From Oligoflexia bacterium (lineage in GTDB: Bacteria > Bdellovibrionota > UBA1018), in the NCBI GenBank assembly GCA_023701205.1, contig JAMPXJ010000001.1:186001-250000 (forward strand): a DNA stretch of 64,000 nt. Direction: 5' to 3'. Below, piece after piece: positions 1 to 8,296 of this stretch. The notes under the pieces were generated by a model. The model ran no database searches. It saw only the letters and a list, made by a program, of their open reading frames with translations, and was not told the origin of the DNA. Numbering within the stretch: the stretch's first letter is position 1; the number at the start of each line of letters is the position of its first letter. The position numbers and the translations under genes are program-made.

Positions 1-1
1 C

Positions 2-799
2 AGTTGGGATCGGTTCGCCGCCCGGGAGTCGCTGAGTCCGTCCGGTTGGCGCATCTGGGGCCTCGCGGGGCTGAGTTTCGGGGCTTTCGTGACCGCACTT
101 GCGGCCGTCCTGATCGTGTCGCTGCGAAGAATCCGGCAGCGCAAACAGGAGGACGAGCGGAGGCTTTTCGTCCTGCAGATGCTGACTCATGAGCTCAGGA
201 CTCCCGCGGCCTCTTTGCGGCTTTCGCTTGAGGAGCTGAGGCGCGAGTTCGATCACCTGCCCGAAGGCTCGCAAAGGGCCTTTCTCCGGATGTGCGATGA
301 GCTCCAGCGACTGGGAAGGATCACTGAGGCCAGCAAGAATTACCTGGGCACAAGCCCCGAGGGGCGCGGGCAGGGGTTGCGGTTCCGAGAGGATAGCTTG
401 CCCTCCTGCAATGACTATTTCGCGGAGCTGAGGGAACGGATTTCTCCGGAGCTGGATTTTTCTCCCTTGGCAACGGATCGGGGGTTGAAGTGTGATCCTT
501 ATTGGCTGGAGCTTTGCGTGAAGAATCTCGTGGACAACGCGTTAGCGCATGGCCAAGCGCCGGTCAGGCTGGTGCTCTCGGAGGAGCGCAGGCGTCTGAG
601 GATTGCAGTCACCGATCAAGGAAGCGCGGCACTCGAGGATTTGTCCGAGTTGACCCGGCCTTTTTCGAAAGGGAAGCGGAGCCGCGGTCTGGGCTTGGGA
701 CTTTCAATCGTCCAGAGGGCAGTATCTGGAATGGGCGGGGAGCTGGCGATTCAAAGCGCTCCAACGACTTTTTCGATTCTCCTGAAGGCGGGAGGCTAA
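2..799 (+). CDS. sensor histidine kinase, VxrA-like (5' truncated)
   Basis: This is the C-terminal part of a membrane histidine kinase; the reading frame is open at the left window edge, so the start and sensor domain are missing. The visible part begins with a hydrophobic transmembrane segment (bases about 47-120), followed by a short basic stretch, a dimerisation/phosphoacceptor H-box (MLTHELRTP, His codon at 187) and an ATPase domain with an N-box (LVDNALAHG) and a G-box (RGLGLGLSIV). The H-box context resembles VxrA (DUF3404) kinases. The response regulator starts 4 bases after the stop, so the two form a pair. The sensed signal cannot be read from this fragment. Confidence 0.9.
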   Translation, partial: SWDRFAARESLSPSGWRIWGLAGLSFGAFVTALAAVLIVSLRRIRQRKQEDERRLFVLQMLTHELRTPAASLRLSLEELRREFDHLPEGSQRAFLRMCDELQRLGRITEASKNYLGTSPEGRGQGLRFREDSLPSCNDYFAELRERISPELDFSPLATDRGLKCDPYWLELCVKNLVDNALAHGQAPVRLVLSEERRRLRIAVTDQGSAALEDLSELTRPFSKGKRSRGLGLGLSIVQRAVSGMGGELAIQSAPTTFSILLKAGG

Positions 800-802
800 A
801 GC

Positions 803-1483
803 ATGATCAGGATCCTGCTGGTCGAGGATGAGGAAAATGTCCGAATGCCGCTCGAGGATTATCTGAAGCGGGAAGGTTTCGCGCTTCGGATTGCCGGAAC
901 GCTGGCTCAGGCCGAACGCGAATTCGCGCGCGAGGCGCCGGAGCTGGTGCTTTTGGACTGGATGCTGCCGGATGGCCAGGGAATCGAGCTTCTCAGGAAA
1001 TGGAGGAGCCAGGGAAGCCGGGTTCCGGCGATTCTGCTTACCGCGCGAGCCGAGCTCGTGGACAAGGTGGTCGGCCTTGAGCTCGGGGCCAATGATTACG
1101 TCACCAAGCCGTTCGAGCCGCGGGAGCTCGTGGCGCGGATCCGGGTGCAGCTTCGTGATCGCATGGATTCCGGAGCTTCCGGAAAGAGAGGCGAACCGGT
1201 CGTGGTCGCGGGATTCCATCTGGATCCGCGGACGCGTCAGGTCCTTTTCCAGGGACAGGAGACGGAGCTCACTCGAATGGAATTCGAGCTGCTGCGCGTT
1301 TTCCTGGAGCATCCCAACGAGATCTTCTCGCGTGAGGAGCTCCTCAAGAAGGTCTGGGGCTATGAGCGATCGCCCACCACGCGAACAGTCGACACGCATG
1401 TGCTCCAGCTGAGGCAGAAATTCGGGGCAGAGCCCTTCGAGACCCTGCATGGCATCGGATATCGTTTCAGATTTCACAAATGA
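803..1483 (+). CDS. OmpR-family response regulator, VxrB-like
   Basis: A 226-residue DNA-binding response regulator. The N-terminal receiver domain has the acidic pair (EDEE), a phosphoacceptor Asp in LLDWMLPDG (about residue 52) and the conserved Lys in VTKPF. The C-terminal winged helix is of the OmpR/PhoB type (LTRMEFELL, REELLKKVWG, TRTVDTHVLQLRQKF, GIGYRF). A GGAGG ribosome site lies inside the end of the kinase gene. It should be phosphorylated by the preceding kinase. The secreted protein downstream may belong to the same regulon, but that is inference from position only. Confidence 0.95.
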   Translation: MIRILLVEDEENVRMPLEDYLKREGFALRIAGTLAQAEREFAREAPELVLLDWMLPDGQGIELLRKWRSQGSRVPAILLTARAELVDKVVGLELGANDYVTKPFEPRELVARIRVQLRDRMDSGASGKRGEPVVVAGFHLDPRTRQVLFQGQETELTRMEFELLRVFLEHPNEIFSREELLKKVWGYERSPTTRTVDTHVLQLRQKFGAEPFETLHGIGYRFRFHK

Positions 1484-1556
1484 CTTGCGAGCGTCTGACA
1501 AACTTCAAAACCCGCTATGGGAAGGTGTTTGAAAACGCCACCCAAAGGAGGGGCAA

Positions 1557-2537
1557 ATGATGAAACTGAACTGGAAGTCGGGATTTTGTGTGTTGGGTTT
1601 GTTTATGGGATCGGGCGCCCTCGCGGGAAGTTTTTTCGCCTCAGGCGAGGGTCCGGTCGTAGGCGCGCAGCAAGCATACGCGCAGGGCGATTTCAGGAAG
1701 ATGATGCTCGAGATCAAGGCTGGGCTCGAGGCAGCGCCCCAGGACCGCGCGATTCGGGAAAATCTCCTGAGCCTCTACCGCAAAGCACGGGAGGTCGCGG
1801 GTACGAACGGGCTCCCCGCCGATTGGGAGCTGCCCCCGGAGCTGACGAACTTCCGGATTTCCACGCGGCGTTCGGAGGTGGACACCTCCGGCGTGGCTTA
1901 CCTGCTCAAGGTGAACTCTTCCCAGAGTGAGTCAGGTTCCGTGCGACAGCTTCAGATCGTGCGTCATCCGGATGAGGTGGTTCTCGATAAACAGAAGGAA
2001 ATCGGCGACTGGTCAGAGAATTCCGGCGCCGGGTTTCCGCGGGGCACGCCGATGTTTTCCTTTCAGGGAGCCAGGACCAAGAGGCCGGTGCCGGCGGGTT
2101 TGTATCTCTTGAAGATCGAGCTCACGAACGGGAAAAAGGTCGATGGCTGGTTCATTCTGGATGAGCTGGCCAATGCTTCGGATGGGCCGCGGGTTTCGAG
2201 TCCGACGCCAGGCCAGATTTTCGGGAGCGGCAATCCCACCTTCCGCTGGACGGACTTCAGGTCGCCGGAATACCAGTCTCAGGAATTGCGCAGCCTTTGG
2301 GTCTCCGTATTCGATCCCGCCGCGAAAAACTATGAACAGAAATGGAGCGAGTCCTTCGGATCGCCTTCTCTTCAGCAGGAGGCGACGGTCGGCCCTTCCA
2401 AGCTGGGCCGAGCCATTGAAGCTTTGGCTCCCGGTGAGTATCGGTTCACCGTCGAATTTTCGGAGCGTCACCGGTTCGGAGATCTGCAAGTCAGCCGGGC
2501 ATCGTCGGTCAACCGTGTGTTCGCGATCAAACCCTGA
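1557..2537 (+). CDS. secreted protein with repeat-like N-terminus and Ig-like C-terminus
   Basis: A 326-residue exported protein of unknown function. It has a basic start, a hydrophobic core and an Ala-X-Ala-type end (signal peptide, about residues 1-22). A helical segment at about 35-80 (AYAQGDFRKMMLEIKAGLE) looks like a TPR-type repeat, and a C-terminal beta-rich part (about 200-326) contains PTPGQIFGSGNPTFRW as in Ig/fibronectin-like domains. AAAGGAGG stands just upstream of two consecutive ATG codons. In Vibrio, vxrAB is followed by a DUF2861 protein; this gene sits in the same place and could be its counterpart, but I cannot confirm that by similarity. Confidence 0.75.
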   Translation: MMKLNWKSGFCVLGLFMGSGALAGSFFASGEGPVVGAQQAYAQGDFRKMMLEIKAGLEAAPQDRAIRENLLSLYRKAREVAGTNGLPADWELPPELTNFRISTRRSEVDTSGVAYLLKVNSSQSESGSVRQLQIVRHPDEVVLDKQKEIGDWSENSGAGFPRGTPMFSFQGARTKRPVPAGLYLLKIELTNGKKVDGWFILDELANASDGPRVSSPTPGQIFGSGNPTFRWTDFRSPEYQSQELRSLWVSVFDPAAKNYEQKWSESFGSPSLQQEATVGPSKLGRAIEALAPGEYRFTVEFSERHRFGDLQVSRASSVNRVFAIKP

Positions 2538-2584
2538 CTTGTTCACATCGGTTCGCGACGTTCAAAAATAGCATCGATTTAACG

Positions 2585-2619
2585 CGGGCCCCCTACCAAA
2601 AGGTGGGCCCGACGTTTTT
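2585..2619 (+). terminator. rho-independent terminator
   Basis: Stem CGGGCCC...GGGCCCG with an inner ACC/GGT pairing around an AAAA loop, followed by five T residues at 2615-2619. It ends the plus-strand secreted-protein transcript and overlaps the stop codon of the convergent carboxylase gene. Confidence 0.8.
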
Positions 2620-4228
2620 ACATCCGGAACACGCCGAAGCGCGTCTCCGGCACCGGCGCGTTGAGCGAGGCCGAAAGCGCGAGCGCCAGCGCCTCGCGCG
2701 TGCGCCAGGGCACGAGAATCCCGTCGTCCCAAAGCCGCGCGGTGCTGGTGTAGGGATTGCCTTCGCGCTCGTACTGCTCGCGGATCGGCGCCTGGATGCG
2801 CTCGATCTCCTCGGGCGAGAGCTTCTTGCCCTGGCTCTCGAGCTGCTCCATCTTCACCTGCGAGAGGACGCCCGCGGCCTGCTCGCCGCCCATGACCGAG
2901 ATCCGGGAATTGGGCCACATCCAGAGCATCCGCGGCTGGTAGGCGCGACCGCACATCCCGTAGTTTCCCGCCCCGAAGCTCCCGCCGATCACGACGGTGA
3001 ACTTCGGGACCTGCGCGTTCGAGACGGCGGTGACCAGCTTGGCCCCGTCCTTGGCGATTCCCCCGGCCTCGTACTTCCGGCCGACCATGAAACCCGTGAT
3101 GTTCTGCAGGAAGAGCAGGGGAATCCCGCGCTGGGCCGCCAGCTCGATGAAATGAGCGGCCTTGAGCGCGCTTTCGCTGAAAAGAATCCCGTTATTCCCG
3201 AGGATCGCTACGGGAATCCCGTAGATGTGGGCAAAGCCGCAGACGAGTGTCGTGCCGTAAAGCGCCTTGAACTCATGGAAGCGCGAGCCATCCACCAGGC
3301 GCGCGATGATCTCGCGCACGTCAAACGGCTTGCGGAGATCGATCGGCAGGATTCCCGCGATCTCCTCGGGATCATAAAGCGGTGCCTCGGGCGTGAGGCG
3401 CTCGATCGCGGTCGGCGCCGGGCGGTTGAGGTGCGCGACGATCTCCCGCGCGATCTCCAGCGCGTGCTCGTCGTTTTCGGCCAGGTGGTCGGTCACGCCC
3501 GAGGTGCGCGAGTGCGTGTCGCCGCCGCCGAGCTCCTCGGCCGTCACGATCTCGCCGGTCGCGGCTTTCACGAGGGGAGGCCCGCCCAGAAAGATCGTGC
3601 CCTGGTTGCGCACGATGACTGTTTCGTCCGACATCGCCGGGACGTAAGCGCCGCCCGCGGTGCACGAGCCCATCACGACCGAGATCTGCGGAAGCCCGAG
3701 GGAGCTCATGCGCGCCTGGTTGTAGAAGATGCGTCCGAAATGATCGCGGTCGGGGAAGACCTCGGCCTGCATCGGCAGGAACGCCCCGCCCGAATCCACG
3801 AGATAGATGCACGGCAGGCGGTTCTCCTGCGCGATCTCCTGCGCGCGCAGATGCTTCTTCACGGTGAGCGGGAAGTAGGTCCCGCCCTTGACCGTCGCGT
3901 CGTTGGCCACGATCATGACCTCGCGCCCGTTCACGACGCCGACGCCGGTGACGACGCCCGCCGAAGGAGCGGCGCCGTCGTAGGTGTCCCAGGCCGCGAG
4001 CGGCGCGATCTCGAGGAAAGCCGTGGCCGGATCGATGAGCGCTTTCACGCGGTCGCGCACGAAGAGCTTGCCGCGCTTCTCATGGCGGTCGCGGGCTTCC
4101 TTCCCGCCGCCTTCGCGGATCCGGGCGAGGCGCTCCTCGAGCTCGGCGGCGAGCTTGCGGTGATGGGCCGCGTTAGTCTTGAACTCTTCGCTGCTGGCGT
4201 GGACGTGGGATTTGAGCACTGGGGACAT
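2618..4228 (-). CDS. mccB: methylcrotonyl-CoA carboxylase, carboxyltransferase (beta) subunit
   Basis: An acyl-CoA carboxyltransferase of 536 residues, the usual length for the MCC beta subunit. It transfers CO2 from biotin to 3-methylcrotonyl-CoA in leucine/isovalerate breakdown. Visible family features are the N-terminal carboxyltransferase half with [19 protein letters not shown] and [10 protein letters not shown], the acyl-CoA site [17 protein letters not shown], the segment [16 protein letters not shown] typical of MCC/geranyl-CoA carboxylases, and the C-terminal [19 protein letters not shown] at 4228 fits family length; a TTG at 4264 would add 12 unconserved residues. The biotin carboxylase and carrier subunits are about 4 kb away on the other strand, so this subunit is transcribed separately. 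Confidence 0.95.
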   Translation of the reverse strand: MSPVLKSHVHASSEEFKTNAAHHRKLAAELEERLARIREGGGKEARDRHEKRGKLFVRDRVKALIDPATAFLEIAPLAAWDTYDGAAPSAGVVTGVGVVNGREVMIVANDATVKGGTYFPLTVKKHLRAQEIAQENRLPCIYLVDSGGAFLPMQAEVFPDRDHFGRIFYNQARMSSLGLPQISVVMGSCTAGGAYVPAMSDETVIVRNQGTIFLGGPPLVKAATGEIVTAEELGGGDTHSRTSGVTDHLAENDEHALEIAREIVAHLNRPAPTAIERLTPEAPLYDPEEIAGILPIDLRKPFDVREIIARLVDGSRFHEFKALYGTTLVCGFAHIYGIPVAILGNNGILFSESALKAAHFIELAAQRGIPLLFLQNITGFMVGRKYEAGGIAKDGAKLVTAVSNAQVPKFTVVIGGSFGAGNYGMCGRAYQPRMLWMWPNSRISVMGGEQAAGVLSQVKMEQLESQGKKLSPEEIERIQAPIREQYEREGNPYTSTARLWDDGILVPWRTREALALALSASLNAPVPETRFGVFRM

Positions 4229-4398
4229 ATCCGCTAGTGCTATCGCAGGGTCTGGCGAAGTCAAACCGTTTTCTGTGCCACGCCAAAGCGCCGGGAGTGT
4301 CGCGACTGACGCACTTCCTGGTGGATCAGGTGGCTGTTAAAATCGACTTCAGTAGCCGCTGCCAGCTTCGCCGTGGCGCAACCGAAAGGCGGTCGTGC

Positions 4399-4902
4399 AT
4401 GAACAGATTCAGGATCAGGCGTTGCCTTCCGGCCATTGCCCTCGCGACTCTGGCGCTCGGGATGCCCGAGCGGGCGTTCGCCGACCGAATCGTCCGGAGC
4501 CGGAGCGAGGCGATCTCCTTGCTGGGAGTGACCAACGGGACCACCCTGGCGATGGCGAATCTTTACACCGCCTGCGCCTTCGTGGCCGCCAACGAATATG
4601 TGGATGCCCGCTTTCAGGCTGAGCTGACGAATAACCTGCCCGGGACTGTCGGGCTGGGGCGCGCGATCTTTCGGAACGACACCGGGCTGGCCGTTACCCG
4701 TCCCGTCATGGACAACATCACCAGGGACATGCACCACAAGGTGATCGTCGGATCGGGGATTGATGACCGAGTCGCGGTGGACGGCACTTACTGTTATGCG
4801 CTCAAGGTCTGGGCGGTCTCTTCTTATTCGGGCGTCTATGGCGGGAATCTGAACGTCGAGAAAGGTTATGGCGAACTGATTCTCATCGTTCGACAGAAGT
4901 AA
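4399..4902 (+). CDS. secreted protein of unknown function
   Basis: A 168-residue protein with a clear Sec signal peptide (MNRFRIRRCLPAIALATLAL, cleavage near AFA-DR). The mature part is compact with no recognised motif. It has two cysteines after the signal (TACAF and TYCYALK) that could form one disulfide in the periplasm. ATG 4399 is chosen because the signal peptide starts there and a GAAAGG sequence lies upstream; the longer reading frame from 4237 overlaps the divergent carboxylase gene. I do not recognise the family. Confidence 0.65.
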   Translation: MNRFRIRRCLPAIALATLALGMPERAFADRIVRSRSEAISLLGVTNGTTLAMANLYTACAFVAANEYVDARFQAELTNNLPGTVGLGRAIFRNDTGLAVTRPVMDNITRDMHHKVIVGSGIDDRVAVDGTYCYALKVWAVSSYSGVYGGNLNVEKGYGELILIVRQK

Positions 4903-4938
4903 GAGCGCTCTCGCCGGGCACGCAGGCCTTCATTTGAC

Positions 4939-4966
4939 TTGCCAACCTACCTGGCACGGCTATGAT
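4939..4966 (+). promoter_or_regulatory. sigma70-like promoter abutting the start codon
   Basis: TTGCCA (4939-4944), a 16-bp spacer, and TATGAT (4961-4966). The expected transcription start falls on the ATG at 4973, and no Shine-Dalgarno sequence is present, so the mRNA is probably leaderless. An alternative -35, TTGACT at 4934, would give a 21-bp spacer. Confidence 0.5.
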
Positions 4967-4972
4967 TTCAGT

Positions 4973-5587
4973 ATGAAAAATCTCACGGGTTTGCTTGTCG
5001 CCGTTTCCCTTGTCCTTTTGTCCCAGTCCGCCTTCGCAGGCTTCGGCGTGCATGCCGGGGGCAATATCGCAAATATCGCGACTTCGCCAGCGAGCTCGGC
5101 CGGTTCGACGAACTCGCGCTTCGGCCTCGTCTTTGGAATGCACTCCGAGCTGGGTTTTGCGGATATCGTCGCCATCGAGTCGGGCTTGCAGTACGCGCAG
5201 CGCGGCTTCACCCTCACTGAGGGCGGAATCACCGTGAGTGCCGCCTGGCACTATCTGGAGGTCCCGGTCCTGGCGAAGCTCAAGATCCCGGCGGGTATCG
5301 CCAGCCCCTTCTTCTTCGCAGGTCCCGTGGTGGGCTTCCGGGTGGGTACGACCTGTTCCATCTCGGGCGTGGCGACAGCTCCCTGCACGATCACCTTTGA
5401 CAATACTCCGAGCACAGTGTTCGGGCTCGATCTGGGCGCCGGAATGGCGCTTCCGGTCGGCGTCGCCACGGGATCGCTTTCGGTGCGTTACCATTTGGGC
5501 TTGAGCAATCTGCAGCCCAGCGCGACGACCTCGAACTCGACGACCAAGCACACCGGCATCATGATTCTGGCCGGCATCGACTTCTGA
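4973..5587 (+). CDS. outer-membrane beta-barrel protein (PorT/OmpW-like size class)
   Basis: A 204-residue exported protein. Signal peptide about residues 1-22 (KNLTGLLVAVSLVLLSQSAFA), then alternating amphipathic strands with Gly/aromatic turns (GVHAGGNIANI, FGLVFGMHSELGF, AIESGLQYAQRGF, YLEVPVLAKLKI, FFFAGPVVGFRVG, LDLGAGMALPVG, LSVRYHLGLSNL), ending in aromatic Phe as outer-membrane barrels do. The pattern matches the small eight-stranded outer-membrane beta-barrel (OMP_b-brl) group. One Cys pair (TTCSI, APCTI) may staple a loop. Function is unknown; many such barrels have no assigned substrate. The start codon lies directly downstream of a -10 element. Confidence 0.75.
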   Translation: MKNLTGLLVAVSLVLLSQSAFAGFGVHAGGNIANIATSPASSAGSTNSRFGLVFGMHSELGFADIVAIESGLQYAQRGFTLTEGGITVSAAWHYLEVPVLAKLKIPAGIASPFFFAGPVVGFRVGTTCSISGVATAPCTITFDNTPSTVFGLDLGAGMALPVGVATGSLSVRYHLGLSNLQPSATTSNSTTKHTGIMILAGIDF

Positions 5588-5593
5588 GGCCCG

Positions 5594-5634
5594 GCGATCC
5601 GGCGCTCACGCCGACTGGGCGCGCGCCGGATCGC
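5594..5634. terminator. perfect 12-bp inverted repeat between convergent genes
   Basis: GCGATCCGGCGC (5594-5605) and GCGCCGGATCGC (5623-5634) pair perfectly around a 17-base loop. The right arm lies in the 3' end of the metallothionein-like gene. There is no T-run on either strand, so it may act as a transcript barrier or 3' stabiliser and not as a classic intrinsic terminator. Confidence 0.4.
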
Positions 5635-5788
5635 AGGCACAGACTTTCCCTTCAGCGCAGTCGCGGCAGCAGTAAAGATCGCCGCGTTTCGAGACGTAGC
5701 CTTTGCCCCGTTCCGCGGTGAACTGCTCCTGCGGCAGCCCGCAGCCCGTGCAGGAAGGCTCCTCGTCCGTGTCATCGTAAGGGATCAT
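5606..5788 (-). CDS. small Cys-rich metallothionein-like protein
   Basis: A 60-residue protein with eight cysteines. The pattern CTGC...G.LYCCRDCAEGKVCAC closely recalls the metal-binding core of bacterial metallothioneins (SmtA/BmtA type, YCCEACADG). A metal-storage or metal-buffering role in the cytoplasm is therefore likely, though a structural zinc-ribbon protein is an alternative. Its ATG overlaps the stop of the upstream zinc dehydrogenase as ATGA (5785-5788), so the two are translationally coupled. No signal peptide is present. Confidence 0.65.
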   Translation of the reverse strand: MIPYDDTDEEPSCTGCGLPQEQFTAERGKGYVSKRGDLYCCRDCAEGKVCACDPARAQSA

Positions 5789-7311
5789 TTCCGTACCCGC
5801 TTTCTTCTCGGATTCCGGGAAAACACTCTCATGATTCCCGGGCGCACCGGCTCCTCGGTCGGAAGCTCCCCGCGATCCGGATTCTTGCGCCGGACCGCCG
5901 GATCGCCTTCGGGATAGCGCCGGGCGTGATCCTCGAGAATCTCGTTCTTGAGCGGCGATACCAGGCCGCTGTCGCTGGCCTCGCGGCTCGGGCCGGTGTC
6001 CGGATTGGCCCGAGGGTCCACCCAGGCTTTGCCCCGGGTTCCCCGCTGCTTCGTGAGCTGGAGCGGAGCCGGGCGCCGGGTGGCTGCCGTCCCGGTGGCC
6101 GCCGGTTCGGGCCTGAGCATCACCTTGATCCAGCCCGCCTCGTGCCGGTCGAACGCATGGTAGGCGTCGATGATCGAGGAAAAGGCCTGGCGCTGGGTGA
6201 TGATCCGCGCGGGCTGGAGCGCTCCGCTGCGGATGAGCTCAAGGCAGAGCGGGATGTACTTGCGATGGTTGCAGTTGCCTAGCTTGATCGTCAGGTTCTT
6301 GTTCATCGCCTGGCCGATCGGAAACACCATCAGCGACTCGGGGTAGACGCCGATGATTCCCAGGCTCCCGGCCTTGGCAAGGCACTCGACTTCCCAGCGC
6401 AAGGCCTGGGTGGGGGCATCCCCGGCATTCCAATTTCCGTTGCCGTGCCGCTCGGGCGCGACGAACGCGAGCTCCTGCGCGAACTGACCCGCTTTCCGCT
6501 CGCCTTCCTTTTCGGCGGGGCCCGCGTGCGCGCGGCACGCGTCGACGCCCACGGCATCGATCACGCGATCCACGCCGATCCCGCCGGTCAGCCGCCGGAT
6601 CGTTTCCACCGGGTGCTCTTTTTCGAAATCAATCGCCTCTGCGCCCTGGGCGCGCGCCGCAACGAGCCGGGAATGGACCGAATCGACCGCGAAGATCCGG
6701 TCGGCTCCGAAGTGCCGAGCGCTGGCGATCGCGAACTGGCCCACCGGCCCGCAGCCGAAGACGGCCACGGTGTCCCCGGGCTTGATTTCGGCCAGAACCG
6801 CTCCGAAATACCCCGTCGGAACGACATCCGAGAGCAGGATAGCGTCATCGTCGGTGATCTCGTCGGGAAGCTTCACGAGATTGGCCGGAGCGAAGGGAAT
6901 GCGTGCCTTCTCTGCCTGGAGACCGTGAAACGGCCCGCTGCTTTCAGGCCCGCCGTAAAACGCGGTGCCGGCCTGGGGCCCGTGGGGGTTCGCCCGATCG
7001 CACTGGGCCTGATAGCCCGCGCGGCAGTAGACGCAGAAGCCGCAGCAGATCGACGCCGGAATCACGACGCGGTCCCCGGGCTTGAGATTGCGCACGTCGG
7101 CGCCGACCTGCTCGACGATGCCGACCCCCTCGTGGCCGAGAATCGTCCCGGGCTTCATTCCCGATAAGGTGCCGTGCACCAGGTGCAGGTCCGTCCCGCA
7201 GATGGCGCTCGCGGTCAGCCGCACGATCGCGTCGGTGGGTTCCTGGATCCGGGGCTCCTCGACCTCCTCGATCCCGATCTTTCCGATCCCTTTGAATACG
7301 ACCGCTTTCAT
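5785..7311 (-). CDS. zinc-dependent alcohol/formaldehyde dehydrogenase with long C-terminal tail
   Basis: A medium-chain zinc dehydrogenase of 508 residues, about 110 longer than usual. Catalytic zinc ligands are Cys38 (AICGTDLHLVHG) and the His60-Glu61 pair (GHEG). The structural zinc lobe is CGFCVYCRAGYQAQC. The nucleotide-binding loop is GCGPVGQF. An insert after VIDAVGVDA resembles glutathione-independent formaldehyde dehydrogenases (FdhA group), so it may oxidise formaldehyde or a similar small aldehyde/alcohol with NAD. After the normal end (WIKVMLRPE) comes about 115 residues of Pro/Arg-rich, low-complexity sequence ending RKRVRK. ATG 7311 has GGAGGAA upstream. The following gene encodes a possible metal-buffer peptide. 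Confidence 0.9.
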   Translation of the reverse strand: MKAVVFKGIGKIGIEEVEEPRIQEPTDAIVRLTASAICGTDLHLVHGTLSGMKPGTILGHEGVGIVEQVGADVRNLKPGDRVVIPASICCGFCVYCRAGYQAQCDRANPHGPQAGTAFYGGPESSGPFHGLQAEKARIPFAPANLVKLPDEITDDDAILLSDVVPTGYFGAVLAEIKPGDTVAVFGCGPVGQFAIASARHFGADRIFAVDSVHSRLVAARAQGAEAIDFEKEHPVETIRRLTGGIGVDRVIDAVGVDACRAHAGPAEKEGERKAGQFAQELAFVAPERHGNGNWNAGDAPTQALRWEVECLAKAGSLGIIGVYPESLMVFPIGQAMNKNLTIKLGNCNHRKYIPLCLELIRSGALQPARIITQRQAFSSIIDAYHAFDRHEAGWIKVMLRPEPAATGTAATRRPAPLQLTKQRGTRGKAWVDPRANPDTGPSREASDSGLVSPLKNEILEDHARRYPEGDPAVRRKNPDRGELPTEEPVRPGIMRVFSRNPRRKRVRK

Positions 7312-7435
7312 CTGGAGTTCCTCCGGCTGAATTGTAGGAATTGCCCCGGGCCGGTCCTCGCGCTTGCAGACCTTGAGCCAGGAGCTCGGGGCGAGAACTT
7401 GCAACTCTCCGTCTTCCCTGATACGTCCAGAAATT

Positions 7436-8296
7436 GTGAAAAAACCTGAAAATTACGAGACTTTATCGGTCGCGCTCGACGGGCGCGGGGTCCTGACGAT
7501 CGCGCTGAGCCGGCCTGACGTGCGCAACGCGTTCAACGCAGCGGTGATCTCCGAACTGACGCGCATGTTCGAGGGCGAGGCGCTGCGCCCTGAGGTGAAG
7601 GCGATCGTGCTCAAGGGCGAGGGACCCGCGTTTTGCGCCGGCGGCGATCTCAACTGGATGAAGGCCTCGATCGAGGTCTCCTACGAGGAGAACCTCGAGG
7701 ACACCCGGCGGCTGGCGCGGATGTTCGCGCTGCTGAACGAGTGCCCGAAGCCCGTGGTGGGCGCGATTCATGGCGCCGCGATCGGGGGCGGCGTGGGCCT
7801 GGTGAGCGTCTGCGACATCGCGATCGCCACGGCGGAGACGCAGTTCAGCCTGAGCGAGGTGCGGCTGGGGATCATCCCGGCGTGCATCGGCCCGTTCGTC
7901 ATCGCGAAGATCGGTCCTTCGCAGGCGCGCGGGCTCTTCGTGAGTGCTGAGCGCTTCGGCGCCGCGCGCGCCAAGGAGATCGGGCTCGTGCACGAGGTCG
8001 TCGCGGACGCGGCCGCGCTCGAGTCGGCAGTCGAACGCGTCATCGGCAACATGCTCCAGTGCGGTCCCAACGCGATGTCCGCCGCCAAAAAGCTCGTGCT
8101 GGATCTTTCGTGGCCGGAGCGGCGCGCGCAGTGCGCCGACCCGCTCGAGTACGTCGCCGAGGTGCTGGCACGGCTTAGGATCTCGCCCGAGGGACAGGAA
8201 GGGCTGAAGGCTTTTCTCGAAAAGCGCAAACCGTCCTGGATCGGCGCGTCTCAGGGAGCAGCCCAGGGAACTGCCCAGGGAGCTGCAAAGAAATGA
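7436..8296 (+). CDS. enoyl-CoA hydratase/isomerase family (methylglutaconyl-CoA hydratase-like)
   Basis: A crotonase-fold protein of 286 residues. It shows the oxyanion-hole segments FCAGGDLNWMK and IHGAAIGGGVGLVSVCDI, and the conserved LSEVRLGIIPA. The LNWMK pattern and the neighbours (biotin carboxylase, carrier, HMG-CoA lyase) point to 3-methylglutaconyl-CoA hydratase (LiuC), the step between methylcrotonyl-CoA carboxylase and HMG-CoA lyase. GTG 7436 is the preferred start; a TTG at 7364 would add 24 unconserved residues. The C-terminus carries a 12-bp triplicate (repeat unit QG-A/T-A). It overlaps the next gene by ATGA. Confidence 0.9.
   Translation: MKKPENYETLSVALDGRGVLTIALSRPDVRNAFNAAVISELTRMFEGEALRPEVKAIVLKGEGPAFCAGGDLNWMKASIEVSYEENLEDTRRLARMFALLNECPKPVVGAIHGAAIGGGVGLVSVCDIAIATAETQFSLSEVRLGIIPACIGPFVIAKIGPSQARGLFVSAERFGAARAKEIGLVHEVVADAAALESAVERVIGNMLQCGPNAMSAAKKLVLDLSWPERRAQCADPLEYVAEVLARLRISPEGQEGLKAFLEKRKPSWIGASQGAAQGTAQGAAKK
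8252..8287 (+). repeat. 12-bp tandem repeat, three copies
   Basis: Three in-frame units (CAGGGAGCAGCC, CAGGGAACTGCC, CAGGGAGCTGCA) at the 3' end of the hydratase gene, encoding a QGAAQGTAQGAA tail. A coding minisatellite that can change length without a frameshift. Confidence 0.8.

Noticed and set aside
2603-4237. Long plus-strand open frame of 544 codons
   Set aside because: It is the antisense shadow of the carboxyltransferase gene, whose minus-strand product is clearly conserved.
5594-5634. Inverted repeat considered as an attachment or recombination site
   Set aside because: It lies between two convergent stops and overlaps a coding end; terminator or 3' structure is the simpler reading.
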